Below, one piece after another: positions 1 to 10,741 of a stretch of DNA of 64,000 bases (within the stretch, counting starts at the first letter, position 1; each line of letters starts with the position of its first letter). Origin of the DNA: Catenulispora sp. EB89 (lineage in GTDB: Bacteria; Actinomycetota; Actinomycetes; Streptomycetales; Catenulisporaceae); NCBI RefSeq assembly GCF_041261445.1, contig NZ_JBGCCU010000025.1, positions 62,001-126,000 of the forward strand, given 5' to 3'. The position numbers were made by a program, and so were the translations under genes. The notes beneath the pieces are model-generated. The model ran no database searches, was not told the DNA's origin, and saw nothing but the letters and a program-made list of their open reading frames with translations.

Positions 1-57
1 AAGGCGCAGATCACCAGCGGCGCGATCAAGATCAAGTCGCCGTCCCAGCCGAAGTAA
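1..57 (+). CDS. C-terminal tail of a BMP-family nucleoside-binding lipoprotein (partial)
   Basis: Only the last 18 codons and a TAA stop are in the window, read in frame from base 1. The tail (ITSGAIKIKSPSQP) looks like the C-terminus of Bmp/Med-type substrate-binding lipoproteins, and it lies 31 bp upstream of the ATPase of a BMP-type nucleoside ABC transporter. This family delivers nucleosides or simple sugars to the membrane permeases encoded just downstream. The assignment rests mainly on position, because the diagnostic part of the protein is outside the window. Confidence 0.6.
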   Translation, partial: KAQITSGAIKIKSPSQPK

Positions 58-88
58 GCAAAACCCTTTCGAGAAGCGATCAACATCG

Positions 89-1895
<1,807 letters not shown>

Positions 1896-1903
<8 letters not shown>

Positions 1904-3131
1904 CCGGCTGAAGCGAACACTCGCCGCCATCGGCTCGGCGAACAGCGTCACCGTGACCGCGCTGGCCTTCGTGCTGTCGGTGGTGATCGGCGGGATCCTG
2001 ATGATCCTGTCCGACCAGCACCTGCTGTCCGAGTGGGGCTACGTCTTCAGCAGGAACTGGAGCGACGCGCCGACCGACTCCTGGCGCAAGGTCGCCAGCG
2101 GCTACACCGCGATGTTCCACGGCGCGGTCTACGACCCGCACGCCAAGCAGGCGCTGCGGCCGATCGAGAACACGATCGTCGAGGCCACCCCGCTGGTCTT
2201 CGCGGGCCTGGCGGTCGCGCTGCCGTTCCGCGCCGGCCTGTTCAACATCGGGGGCCAGAGCCAGCTGATCGTCGGCGCGATCTTCGCGACCTGGGTCGGC
2301 TTCACGGTCTCGGCCCCGATGCCGCTGACCGTCCTGCTGGTGGTCCTGGCCGGCATCGTCGGCGGTGCCCTGGTCGGCGGCCTGACCGGTCTGCTCAAGG
2401 CCCGGTTCGGCGCGCACGAGGTGATCAGCTCGATCATGCTGAACAACATCGCGCTCGGCGTGCTGGCCTGGGTGATCAAGACCAAGGCGTTCCACGACCC
2501 GAGCCGCCAGGACGCGATCAGCAAGCCGGTCAAGAACTCCGCGCTGCTGCCCGCGATCTCCGGCAGCAGCCCCGAGCTGAACCTCTCGACGGTGCTGGCG
2601 ATCCTGGCCGTGCTGCTGGTCTGGTGGCTGCTGACCCGCTCCACCCTCGGTTTCCGGCTGCGCGCCCTGGGCTCGAACCCGGACGCCGCGCGCACCGCGG
2701 GCATCGCGGTCTCGCGCAACCAGGTGTACGCGATGCTGCTGGCCGGCGCCCTGATGGGGCTGGTCGGGGTGACTCAGATCAGCGGCACGCTGTCGGCCTC
2801 GCACGCGATGACCAACTCCCTGGACAACGGCTTCGGCTTCACCGGCATCACGGTGGCGCTGCTGGGCCGCGGCAAGCCGGTCGGCGTGGCGCTGGCGGCG
2901 CTGCTGTTCGGCGCGCTGACCGCGGGCGGCGTGGCCATGGAGGCCGCGACGACGCCCACCATCCCGCACGACGTGGGCACCGTGGTGCAGGCTGTGATCG
3001 TGGTCTTCGTCGCCGCTCCCATGCTGGTGAAGGAGATCTTCCGGCTGCGCGAGGTCCGCCGCGAGGGCACCGGCGCCGCCCCGTCGGTCGCGCCGGCCAC
3101 GGCGGTCGACTCCCCGGCGGAGGCGGTGTGA
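1896..3131 (+). CDS. ABC transporter permease, nucleoside import (YufP type)
   Basis: This is the first permease of the nucleoside importer, about 411 aa, with an N-terminal membrane segment followed by many hydrophobic segments. It contains the family pattern of BPD_transp_2 permeases, with GLFNIGGQSQ, EVISSIMLNNIA and a GFTGITVALLG stretch. ATG 1896 is preferred because it gives the classic ATGAGTGA overlap with the ATPase stop; a GTG at 1884 would add four residues. It forms the membrane channel together with the second permease and sits in the same transcription unit. Confidence 0.9.
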
Positions 3132-3196
3132 TGCGCGCTCTGTCGACGTACGTTCCCCAATCGGCCCAGGGGGCCTCGAAGGTGGAGGGCTCCTGA
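3131..3196 (+). CDS. Possible 21-codon linker ORF between the two permeases
   Basis: An ATG overlapping the stop of permease 1 (TGATG) opens a 21-codon reading frame whose own TGA overlaps the ATG of permease 2 (again TGATG). The peptide has no recognisable family. The arrangement could carry ribosomes from one permease gene to the next by reinitiation, so the translation itself may matter more than the product. It may equally be coincidence, because a purine-rich GGTGGAGG sits before permease 2 and could serve as an independent ribosome binding site. Confidence 0.3.
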   Translation: MRALSTYVPQSAQGASKVEGS

Positions 3197-4500
3197 TGGC
3201 CGTAGCGACGATCGCCCCGGCACCGGCCGTGGTGGCCGGCGGCACCGAGGCCGACGCCCGGCGGTACTCCGCCGGCGTCACGCAGATCATCATGGGCCTG
3301 GTCACGCTGTTCGGCTTCGGCCTGGGCACCCGCACCGCGCACGGCGGTAGCACCACCTTCGGCTTGACCCTGGTCTCCAAGCAGGGCACGCACGTCCCGG
3401 ACTGGGTGTTCCCGGCCCGGCCGGTGATCGTGGCGCTGGCCGTGGTCGTCATCGCGGTCGGCGTGGCCCGGCTGGCGCTCCAGCTGCCGCGGCGCTGGCG
3501 GCTGATCGGGACCTCGGCGGTCCTGTTCTGCTTCACCTTCGCGTTCATGGCCTGGAGCGCCGCGGACCCCAAGGGCGGCGAGCGGCTGGTCATCCCGTCC
3601 GTGCTGGACTCGATGGTGATCGCGGCGGTGCCGCTGGTGCTCGGCGCGCTCGGCGGGGTGATCGGCGAGCGCTCCGGCGTGGTCAACGTGGCGATCGAGG
3701 GCCAGCTGCTGTTCGGCGGCTTCATGACCGCGCTGGTCGGCACGGCCGCGCACAGCCTGTGGATCGGCGTGCTCGCCGGGGTGCTGGCCGGCGCGCTGAT
3801 GGGCCTGCTGCTCGCGGTGCTGGCCATCCGGTACCTGATCGAGCAGGTCGTGCTCGGCGTGGTGCTGAACCTGCTGGCGCTGGGCGTCACCGGGTTCCTG
3901 TTCAAGTCGCTGATGCAGACGAACCAGAACTCGTACAACAACCTGACGCCGTTCACCACGGTCCGGATTCCGGGCCTGGCCTCGCTGTGGGTCCTCGGCC
4001 CGGTGCTGTTCGACCAGCCGCTGATCGTCTACATCACGGTGTTCCTGGTGGTGGCGGTGCACGTGGGTCTGTTCCACACCCGGTGGGGCCTGCGGACCCG
4101 GGCGGTCGGCGAGCACCCGGCCGCCGCCGACACCGTCGGTATCAAGGTGCTGCGTCTGCGCTACCGCAACGTGGCGCTCGGCGGCGCGCTGGCCGGGCTG
4201 GGCGGGGCGTGGCTGGTCGGCAACGTCGGCAACTTCACCGAGTCGATGACCAACGGCAAGGGCTTCATCGCGCTGGCCGCGGTGATCTTCGGACGCTGGT
4301 CGCCGTTCGGGGCGCTGGCCGCGGCGGCGTTGTTCGGCTTCACCGACGCGCTGGCCAGCCAGACCTCGTCGCTGCAGCTGCCGATCCCCTCGGACCTGCT
4401 GACCACGCTGCCGTACGTGGCGACGCTGTTCGCGGTGGCCGGTCTGATCGGCCGGGTGCGGGCTCCCGCGGCCGACGGTAAGCCGTACATCAAGGGCTGA
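3196..4500 (+). CDS. ABC transporter permease, nucleoside import (YufQ type)
   Basis: This 434-aa integral membrane protein is the second permease of the nucleoside importer. It carries the typical GERSGVVNVAIEG segment and a GFIALAAVIFGRWSPFGAL segment of BPD_transp_2 permeases, plus an N-terminal extension with several hydrophobic helices before the conserved core. A purine-rich site GGTGGAGG lies about 8 bases before ATG 3196. It ends 17 bp before cdd, so transporter and deaminase are probably cotranscribed. Confidence 0.9.
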   Translation: MAVATIAPAPAVVAGGTEADARRYSAGVTQIIMGLVTLFGFGLGTRTAHGGSTTFGLTLVSKQGTHVPDWVFPARPVIVALAVVVIAVGVARLALQLPRRWRLIGTSAVLFCFTFAFMAWSAADPKGGERLVIPSVLDSMVIAAVPLVLGALGGVIGERSGVVNVAIEGQLLFGGFMTALVGTAAHSLWIGVLAGVLAGALMGLLLAVLAIRYLIEQVVLGVVLNLLALGVTGFLFKSLMQTNQNSYNNLTPFTTVRIPGLASLWVLGPVLFDQPLIVYITVFLVVAVHVGLFHTRWGLRTRAVGEHPAAADTVGIKVLRLRYRNVALGGALAGLGGAWLVGNVGNFTESMTNGKGFIALAAVIFGRWSPFGALAAAALFGFTDALASQTSSLQLPIPSDLLTTLPYVATLFAVAGLIGRVRAPAADGKPYIKG

Positions 4501-4517
4501 GAGCTAACCTGATCACC

Positions 4518-4919
4518 ATGGAGATCGACTGGGCCGCCCTGCGCACCGCGGCGCGAGAGGCGATGGCGCACGCGTACGTGCCGTACTCGAAGTTCCCGGT
4601 GGGCGCGGCGGCCCTGGTCGAGGACGGCCGGATCGTCAGCGGCTGCAACGTGGAGAACGCCTCGTACGGCCTGACGCTGTGCGCCGAGTGCGGGCTGGTG
4701 TCCGCGCTGCACGCCTCCGGCGGCGGCCGCCTGGTCGCCTTCGCCTGCGTCGACGGCGCGGGCGCGGCCCTGATGCCCTGCGGCCGCTGCCGCCAGCTGC
4801 TCTTCGAGTTCGGCGGCGCGGCGCTGCGGGTGGATCTGGGCCCTGACACCGCTCCGACGACGATGGCGGAGCTCCTGCCCCGCGCTTTCGGCCCGGACAA
4901 TCTCAGCAATCACAGCTAG
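4518..4919 (+). CDS. cdd: Cytidine deaminase
   Basis: This cytosolic enzyme deaminates cytidine and deoxycytidine to uridine and deoxyuridine, feeding the phosphorylase encoded next. At 133 aa it has the usual length of tetrameric zinc cytidine deaminases. The active-site segment CNVENASYG is followed by CAE (zinc-ligand Cys and the proton-shuttling Glu), and PCGRCRQ supplies the other two zinc cysteines. It lies between the nucleoside permease and thymidine phosphorylase, which fits import-coupled pyrimidine salvage. Confidence 0.96.
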   Translation: MEIDWAALRTAAREAMAHAYVPYSKFPVGAAALVEDGRIVSGCNVENASYGLTLCAECGLVSALHASGGGRLVAFACVDGAGAALMPCGRCRQLLFEFGGAALRVDLGPDTAPTTMAELLPRAFGPDNLSNHS

Positions 4920-4929
4920 GGAACAGCTC

Positions 4930-6219
4930 ATGGACGCCATCACCGTCATCCGCGCCAAGCGCGACCGTGCGGAGCTCACCGACGGGCAGATCGACTGGAT
5001 CCTCGCCGCCTACACCGACGGCCGGGTGGCCGACGAGCAGATGGCCGCGCTGGCGATGGCGATCCTGCTGAACGGCATGAACCGGCGCGAGATCGCGCGC
5101 TGGACGCAGGCGATGATCTCCTCCGGCGAGCGCATGGACTTCTCCGCGCTCGCCCGGCCGACCGTGGACAAGCACTCCACCGGCGGCGTCGGCGACAAGA
5201 TCACGCTGCCGCTGGCCCCGCTGGTGGCCGCGTGCGGCGCGGCGGTCCCGCAGCTGTCCGGCCGGGGCCTGGGCCACACCGGCGGCACCCTGGACAAGCT
5301 GGAGTCGATCCCCGGCTGGCGGGCGTCGCTGTCGAACGAGGAGATGCTGGCGGTCCTGGCCGACGCCGGCGCGGTGGTCTGCGCGGCCGGCGACGGCCTG
5401 GCCCCGGCCGACCGGAAGCTGTACGCGCTGCGCGACGTCACCGGGACCGTCGAGTCGATCCCGCTGATCGCGTCCTCGATCATGTCCAAGAAGATCGCCG
5501 AGGGCACCAGCGCCCTGGTGCTGGACGTGAAGTGCGGCAGCGGCGCGTTCATGAAGGACTTCGCGAACGCCCGCGAGCTGGCCGAGACCATGGTGGCGCT
5601 CGGCACCGACCACGGCGTCGCGACCACCGCGCTGATCACCGCGATGGACAACCCGCTGGGCCGCACCGCGGGCAACGCGCTGGAGGTGCGCGAGTCGGTC
5701 GAAGTTCTGTCCGGCGGCGGCCCGGCGGACGTCAGGGAACTGACACTGGCGCTGGCCCGCGAGATGCTGGCCGCGGCCGGCCTGGACGCCGTGGACCCGG
5801 CGGACAAGCTCGACGACGGCTCGGCCCTGGACTCCTGGAAGCGCATGATCCGCGCCCAGGGCGGCGACCCCGACGCCGACCTGCCGGTGGCGAAGGAGAC
5901 CCACGTGGTCACCGCCGACGCCGACGGCGTCCTGGTCGGCATGGACTCCTTCAAGGTCGGCGTGGCCGCCTGGCGCCTCGGCGCGGGCCGCGCCCGCAAG
6001 GAGGACGCCGTGCAGGCCGGCGCCGGCGTGCAGTGGCACGTGGTGCCCGGCGACGCGGTGCGGGCGGGACAGCCGTTGTTCACGTTGCACACCGACACTC
6101 CGGAGACGTTCGACACCGCGCTGGAAAGCCTGGCGGGCGCTTGCGATTTCGCCGCTCCGGGGACGGAGTTCACGCGGTCGCCGCTTGTTTTGGACCGAGT
6201 CGCCGCTTCGAACCGGTAG
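4930..6219 (+). CDS. deoA: Thymidine (pyrimidine-nucleoside) phosphorylase
   Basis: This enzyme phosphorolyses thymidine and deoxyuridine to the base and deoxyribose-1-phosphate. The 429-aa protein has the family phosphate- and substrate-binding motifs KHSTGGVGDK and GLGHTGGTLDKLES and the C-terminal PYNP-like domain. It follows cdd by 10 bp and is probably in the same operon. Its last 50 bp overlap, tail to tail, the 3' end of a disrupted tnpB on the other strand. The insertion may therefore have supplied the final few residues and the stop of deoA, although the core domains look complete. Confidence 0.95.
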   Translation: MDAITVIRAKRDRAELTDGQIDWILAAYTDGRVADEQMAALAMAILLNGMNRREIARWTQAMISSGERMDFSALARPTVDKHSTGGVGDKITLPLAPLVAACGAAVPQLSGRGLGHTGGTLDKLESIPGWRASLSNEEMLAVLADAGAVVCAAGDGLAPADRKLYALRDVTGTVESIPLIASSIMSKKIAEGTSALVLDVKCGSGAFMKDFANARELAETMVALGTDHGVATTALITAMDNPLGRTAGNALEVRESVEVLSGGGPADVRELTLALAREMLAAAGLDAVDPADKLDDGSALDSWKRMIRAQGGDPDADLPVAKETHVVTADADGVLVGMDSFKVGVAAWRLGAGRARKEDAVQAGAGVQWHVVPGDAVRAGQPLFTLHTDTPETFDTALESLAGACDFAAPGTEFTRSPLVLDRVAASNR

Positions 6220-7477
6220 TGACTCCGCCTACGGCGGACGCCGCAGGCTTCTCCCGCCGTCGGGCTTTCACCGACTCGGGAAGGACCAGCCCGGCCCTGA
6301 TCGCGATGTTGAGCGCGCCGACGCGATCGGCGTGATCGGCATGGCCACATTCGAGGCACAAGAACCTCTCTGCCTCACGGTTCTCCGCTGCCACGTGACC
6401 ACAGTCGGGGAGCGGGCATGTGCGGGAACTGTTACGAGGGTTCACGGGAATGACTTCACGACCGGCGCTTTCAGCCTTGTCCGCGAGGATGCCCAGGAAC
6501 ACCCCCCAACCCGCGTCCAAGATGCTGTGATTGAGACGAGCCTTCGCGCTGCTGCCGTTGGGCAGGAACGTACCTGGTTGGCCGAGATCGGGCTTCGGCT
6601 TCGGGGCACGCGTCATGCCCGCGATGTTCAAATGTTCGTGGGCGATGCGGTCGTAGTTTCGGACCAGGTCATGCGCGGTCTTGTGGGCGTGGTCGAGCCG
6701 CTGGCGGCTGATCTTGCGGTGGAGCTTCGCGACCTATGCGACCGCGCGGCGGTGTGCTGCAGTGCGGTCGTCGGGTTTGACTTTGCCGAATGCCTTGAGT
6801 GCCCGCTGAGAGTCTGCGAGGTCCTCTGCGCTCTGCTTGCCATGGCGCGGGTTCGGAACGTGTCGGCCGGCATGGGTGGTCAGGAAGTGTGTGACTCCCA
6901 TGTCGATCCCGACGACGAGGCCGGTGCCCGGAAGCGGTTCAGCGGGTACGTCGTCACAGGACAGGATGACGTACCAGCGGTTGCCTTCGCGCTTGACGCC
7001 GATCGTCTTGACTCGCCCCTTGACCGGCCGGTGTCGATGTACTCGGATGTGGCCGACGCCTTGCAGGCGGACGCGCGTCACCTTGTCGTCCGGCGTGGGG
7101 TCCCAACGGCACCCGCCGCCGTCTTTGGGGAACTCGACGGTGTCGAACCTGCTCAGGCTCCGGAAACGCGGGTAGCCGGGCCTTTCGCCTGCCTTCGCCC
7201 GACGGAAGAACGCGGAGAATGCTCTGTCCAAGCGGCGAAGAGTGGCTTGCTGGGATGAGAACGACCAGCGAGCCTGATCGGCGTCGTTGGCACGGATGGC
7301 CTTGAGCTGTGCGGACTGGTCGCCGTAATCGACAGTGGTCTTGGAGATGTGCCGCCAGGCATCACGGCGTTCCTGCAGAGCAGCGTTGTACAGCACGCAG
7401 TGGTCGTGCAGCATCGCTTTCAACGCGATCTCTTGGCGGGCGGTCGGACGAAGCACGAACTTGAATGCGCGTCTCAT
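6170..7477 (-). pseudogene. tnpB: TnpB-type RNA-guided nuclease gene interrupted by one in-frame amber codon
   Basis: Reading from ATG 7477, one frame encodes an IS200/IS605 OrfB (TnpB) protein down to 6172, broken only by TAG at 6734-6736. The two flanking open segments are in the same frame, so this is a nonsense mutation and not a frameshift. All RuvC-like parts survive on either side: GIDMGVTHFLTT (first Asp), the HEHLNIAGM segment with a Glu, a zinc-finger module (CPLPDCG then CLECG) and HADRVGALNI (last Asp). No tnpA is nearby. A guide RNA could still be made from its 3' end. Sequencing error or stop readthrough are alternatives to true decay. Confidence 0.85.
6224..6238. terminator. 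Perfect hairpin at the deoA/tnpB junction
   Basis: TCCGCC and GGCGGA flank the loop TAC, five bases after the deoA stop. The hairpin lies inside the 3' end of the disrupted tnpB, where the omega-RNA scaffold and right end of such elements usually lie. It could terminate deoA transcription, belong to the TnpB guide RNA, or both. No T-run follows. Confidence 0.45.
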
Positions 7478-7635
7478 GGCCGCCGCGCCCTTGAGTGACA
7501 CCTGATGCTGTCGCATCGGTCGACCAACCCCATGACGGCCATGTCGAAGACTATATACGTGGCGTTCATAAGCCGTTACGTGAAGCTACCAATGTGTTGG
7601 CCGATGCCCACATTCTCACCCGCTACGCTTCGCTG

Positions 7636-8739
7636 ATGGATGAAGAGCTGATCCGCAGGGCTCCGAAGGCCCTGCTGCACGACCACCTCGACGGTGGTCT
7701 GCGCCCGCAGACGGTGATCGAACTCGCCGACCAGTACGGTTACACCAACCTGCCGGAGTACGACGGCACCGCCGAGGGGCTCGGCCGGTGGTTCGCCGAG
7801 GCGGCCGATTCCGGGTCGCTGCCGCGGTATCTGGAGACGTTCGAGCACACGGTCGGGGTGATGCAGCACGCCGACGCGCTGTTCCGGGTGGCCGCCGAGT
7901 GTGCCGAGGATCTGGCGGCCGACGGGGTGGTGTACGCCGAGTCGCGGTACGCGCCCGAGCAGCATCTGGAGGCCGGGCTCAGCCTCGACGAGGTCGTCGA
8001 GGCCGTGGACGCCGGGTTCCGGGAGGGGGAGCGGCGCGCCGCCGCGGCCGGGAACCGGATCCGGGTCGGCACGCTGCTGACCGCGATGCGGCACGCCGCG
8101 CGCTCCTCGGAGATCGCCGAGCTGGCGGTGCGGCACCGGGACCGGGGCGTGTCAGGGTTCGACATCGCCGGGGCCGAGGCCGGGTATCCGCCCACCCGGC
8201 ACCTGGACGCCTTCGAGTACCTGCGCCGGGAGAACTTCCACTTCACGATCCACGCCGGGGAGGCCTTCGGGCTGCCGTCGATCTGGGAGGCGCTGCAGTG
8301 GTGCGGCGCGGACCGGCTCGGGCACGGCAACGCCATCATGGACGACATCCTGGTGGACGCCGACGGCAGGGCGACGCTCGGGCGGCTCGCGGCCTACGTG
8401 CGGGACAAGCGGATTCCGCTGGAGATGTGCCCGACCTCGAACCTGCAGACCGGCGCCGCGCGCTCCTACGAGTCGCACCCGATCGGGTTGCTTCGAGAAC
8501 TGCACTTTCGGGTGACGGTGAACACCGACAACCGGCTGATGAGTTCGACCTCGATGACGCGTGAGTTCAGCGAACTGCACAAGGCTTTCGGCTACGAGCT
8601 GGAGGACATGCAGTGGTTTACGATAAACGCTCTGAAGTCCGCGTTCCTGCCCTTTGACCAGCGGTTGGAGCTGATCAACGGGTATGTGAAGCCGACCTAC
8701 GAGCAGCTGCGCGCAGAGGTTTCCCCGCCCTCTGCCTAA
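7636..8739 (+). CDS. add: Adenosine deaminase
   Basis: This cytosolic zinc enzyme converts adenosine and deoxyadenosine to inosine and deoxyinosine, which the PNP encoded at about 22 kb can phosphorolyse. Key motifs are [10 protein letters not shown] (metal His-x-His), HAGE (catalytic Glu region), GHGNAI and NTDNRLMS near the C-terminus. I start it at ATG 7636, just before [13 protein letters not shown], which matches the usual N-terminus of actinobacterial Add. Upstream in-frame starts would read into the lower-GC flank left by the tnpB insertion. Confidence 0.94.
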   Translation: MDEELIRRAPKALLHDHLDGGLRPQTVIELADQYGYTNLPEYDGTAEGLGRWFAEAADSGSLPRYLETFEHTVGVMQHADALFRVAAECAEDLAADGVVYAESRYAPEQHLEAGLSLDEVVEAVDAGFREGERRAAAAGNRIRVGTLLTAMRHAARSSEIAELAVRHRDRGVSGFDIAGAEAGYPPTRHLDAFEYLRRENFHFTIHAGEAFGLPSIWEALQWCGADRLGHGNAIMDDILVDADGRATLGRLAAYVRDKRIPLEMCPTSNLQTGAARSYESHPIGLLRELHFRVTVNTDNRLMSSTSMTREFSELHKAFGYELEDMQWFTINALKSAFLPFDQRLELINGYVKPTYEQLRAEVSPPSA

Positions 8740-8910
8740 GATCCGTCGACGGGTGGGGAAACCGGCCGGAGCGTTCTGTTATGAGGCCGGTGAACTCACC
8801 TTTTCGGCGGACGAGGTGTTGGATCCGCCCGACCGTTGTCTGTACCTTGCGTATTCGCCGCATCGCACACCGCGATGGCGGTCCCCTATGCAATCCGCGA
8901 GGTATCACCG

Positions 8911-9633
8911 ATGTCGAAGGTCACCCCCAGCGCGCTCCGCGGTCTGAGCGTCGCCGCCGGCACCGTCGGCCTGGCCGCCGTCGGGGCGGCGGCGATGGCC
9001 GGCCAGGCCAGCGCCGCGTCCGGCGTGCCGGGGCTCGCCGACGGCGGGCTGCCCGTGTCCACCAACGCCGTGCCCGCGGTCTTCGGGGCCGTGGCGCACA
9101 ACCACGGCACCATCGCCGGGATCCCGCTGGCGGGCCTGCCGGTGCTGAGCCAGCTCCCGGGGATCGCGGACGACGCCTCGCCGGCCTCGGACGCCCTCCC
9201 GGGCCTGGGCTACGCGGACCTCGGCGAGGTCCCGCTGTCCCGCAGCCGGCTGACCGAGCCGCAGCGCGCGGCGTACGTCCCGCAGCACGCGATGCGCACC
9301 ACGCACGCGCTCCACGCCGACCCCGCGGCCACCGCCCCGGCGGCGGCCCCGGCGGCACCGGCCCAGGGCCCCGCCCCGGCTGCCCCGCCCGCCGCCGCCC
9401 CGATGCCGCAGGCGCCCGCGCAGGCCCCGACCCAGCTCCCGCCGGCCCAGGCCGCGGCGGCGAAGGCCGGCCCGCTGGACAACGTCACCAACGCGCTGCA
9501 CGGCCTGCCGATCGCCGGCCAGCTCGCGGGCCCCGGCGGCAGCCTCCCGGTGGTCGGTGGCCTCACCGGCGGCGGCTCGCCGCTCGGCGGGCTGTCCGGG
9601 CTGGCCGGCGGGCTGTCGAACCTCGGCGGCTGA
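8911..9633 (+). CDS. Secreted Ala/Pro-rich protein of unknown function
   Basis: This 240-aa protein starts at ATG 8911, preceded by a GCGAGG site; an in-frame GTG lies 75 bp further upstream. It has a cleavable signal peptide (hydrophobic residues about 10-30, ending near AGQASA). The mature part is low in charge, with a Pro/Ala-rich linker around residues 130-195 and a Gly-rich C-terminus (GGLSGLAGGLSNLGG). I recognise no enzymatic motif. Its signal peptide and short hydrophobic repeats recall small secreted wall-associated proteins of Streptomyces, but no specific family can be claimed. Confidence 0.7.
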   Translation: MSKVTPSALRGLSVAAGTVGLAAVGAAAMAGQASAASGVPGLADGGLPVSTNAVPAVFGAVAHNHGTIAGIPLAGLPVLSQLPGIADDASPASDALPGLGYADLGEVPLSRSRLTEPQRAAYVPQHAMRTTHALHADPAATAPAAAPAAPAQGPAPAAPPAAAPMPQAPAQAPTQLPPAQAAAAKAGPLDNVTNALHGLPIAGQLAGPGGSLPVVGGLTGGGSPLGGLSGLAGGLSNLGG

Positions 9634-10129
9634 GTCCGGTCCTCGCGATCCGCTCGGCGGGCATCCGCCGGCGGATTGCGGATAGCGGATGACGGACGGC
9701 GAATAGCGGATCGCAGAGGATCGGATCGCAGAAGGCGGCGAGCGGTCGCCGGGGCGAATCAGGACCCTGGCGACACCCGCCGGCCGCAAAACCACTGCGG
9801 CTCCACTCCGACCCCACCGCAAGCCCGCCGCGACCCCGCCCGAGTCCTGCGAAACCGGCCCGGCCGCTGCGGGCGCGAACCCCACCCGGGGTCGCGACCA
9901 GCCGGCCGCCGGGCCCGCACCACCCGCACTACCGCCGCGGAAAACCCCGCGCACACAAAGCTTTCCCGACCCCGAACCCGGGCCGGCCGACAGTGAAGAC
10001 CGTCGGCCCGGATGCCATCCGTGCGATCAGGGCACGGACCCAACCCGGCGGAACAGCCGGTTCAGATAGTTGATTCTTGGCCGGTGGCCGTTCCGTCACG
10101 GGGCGGCCACCGAGCATTTCCGAGGCTGG
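9634..10129. other. Non-coding interval with GCGGAT-like repeats
   Basis: This 496-bp space separates two convergent genes. Bases 9670-9740 contain clustered short direct repeats (GCGGAT, GGATCGCAG and variants). Near 9977-10010 an imperfect GC-rich inverted repeat (GGGCCGGCCGAC against GTCGGCCCGG) may end transcription from both sides. The open frames here have no recognisable product and atypical codon use, so I annotate no gene. Confidence 0.5.
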
Positions 10130-10741
10130 TCAGCCCTCGGCGGTGCTCTTGCCGACCACGCCGGGCGCCGTCGGCTTGGCCGCCGCGCCGCCGGGGTTGG
10201 TCTGCACGACCCCTTCCGGGCAGTCCTGCCATTGGGTGTCGGACCCGGTGCTCGGCTCGATGAGCCTGGTGGTGGCGCGGATCTGCGGGTTGGGGTCGGG
10301 GTGCTGGATCCACCACTGGTCGAAGGTGCAGGTCAGCTGCTGCAGGGCCAGCGGGCCCAGCGGCGCCGGGCTGTAGACGAAGTACTGGTGTGCCTGCTGC
10401 GTCGGCTTCAGGGTGACGCCCGGCGGTACGTAGGTCGTGTACTGGTCGGCCTGTTCGTCGGCGGACAGTATGGCGAGTTCGTCCGGCAGGCTCATGGGGG
10501 CCGGTTCGTTCTGGACCGGGCGGTTGATCATCGTGCCCGGGCCCTTGTTGATCGTCGAGAACAGGAACAGCGACACCGTGTACGGGTACTGCGACGGTGA
10601 GGCCGTCTCCGGGCTGCTCGGCGGGGACGCGCCGAACGGGTCGAGCCGCGCCACGTTCACCCCGGTCGGCTGTACGCCGCAGCCGCCCACGGCCAGCACG
10701 GCGGCAGCCGCGGCGGCGGCGATCGCCCACCGGCGCCTCAT
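10130..10741 (-). CDS. Lipoprotein linked to the AfsQ system (SCO4905-like)
   Basis: This 203-aa protein begins with an Arg-rich N-terminus, a hydrophobic stretch and a lipobox-like VGGCG with Cys at about residue 21, so it should be lipid-anchored outside the cytoplasmic membrane. Its ATG overlaps the stop of the histidine kinase gene (ATGA), implying coupled translation. In Streptomyces a lipoprotein gene follows afsQ1-afsQ2 in the same position. A role in sensing or modulating AfsQ2 is plausible by context only. Confidence 0.75.
   Translation of the reverse strand: MRRRWAIAAAAAAAVLAVGGCGVQPTGVNVARLDPFGASPPSSPETASPSQYPYTVSLFLFSTINKGPGTMINRPVQNEPAPMSLPDELAILSADEQADQYTTYVPPGVTLKPTQQAHQYFVYSPAPLGPLALQQLTCTFDQWWIQHPDPNPQIRATTRLIEPSTGSDTQWQDCPEGVVQTNPGGAAAKPTAPGVVGKSTAEG

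Noticed and set aside
6620-6750. Frameshift in the first tnpB
   Set aside because: Codon phase is unchanged across the gap; only one TAG separates the two segments, so it is a nonsense change.
9676-9996. Small Arg-rich ORF in the 9.6-10.1 kb gap
   Set aside because: It has no ribosome site, unusual codon use and no recognisable motif, and it spans short direct repeats.
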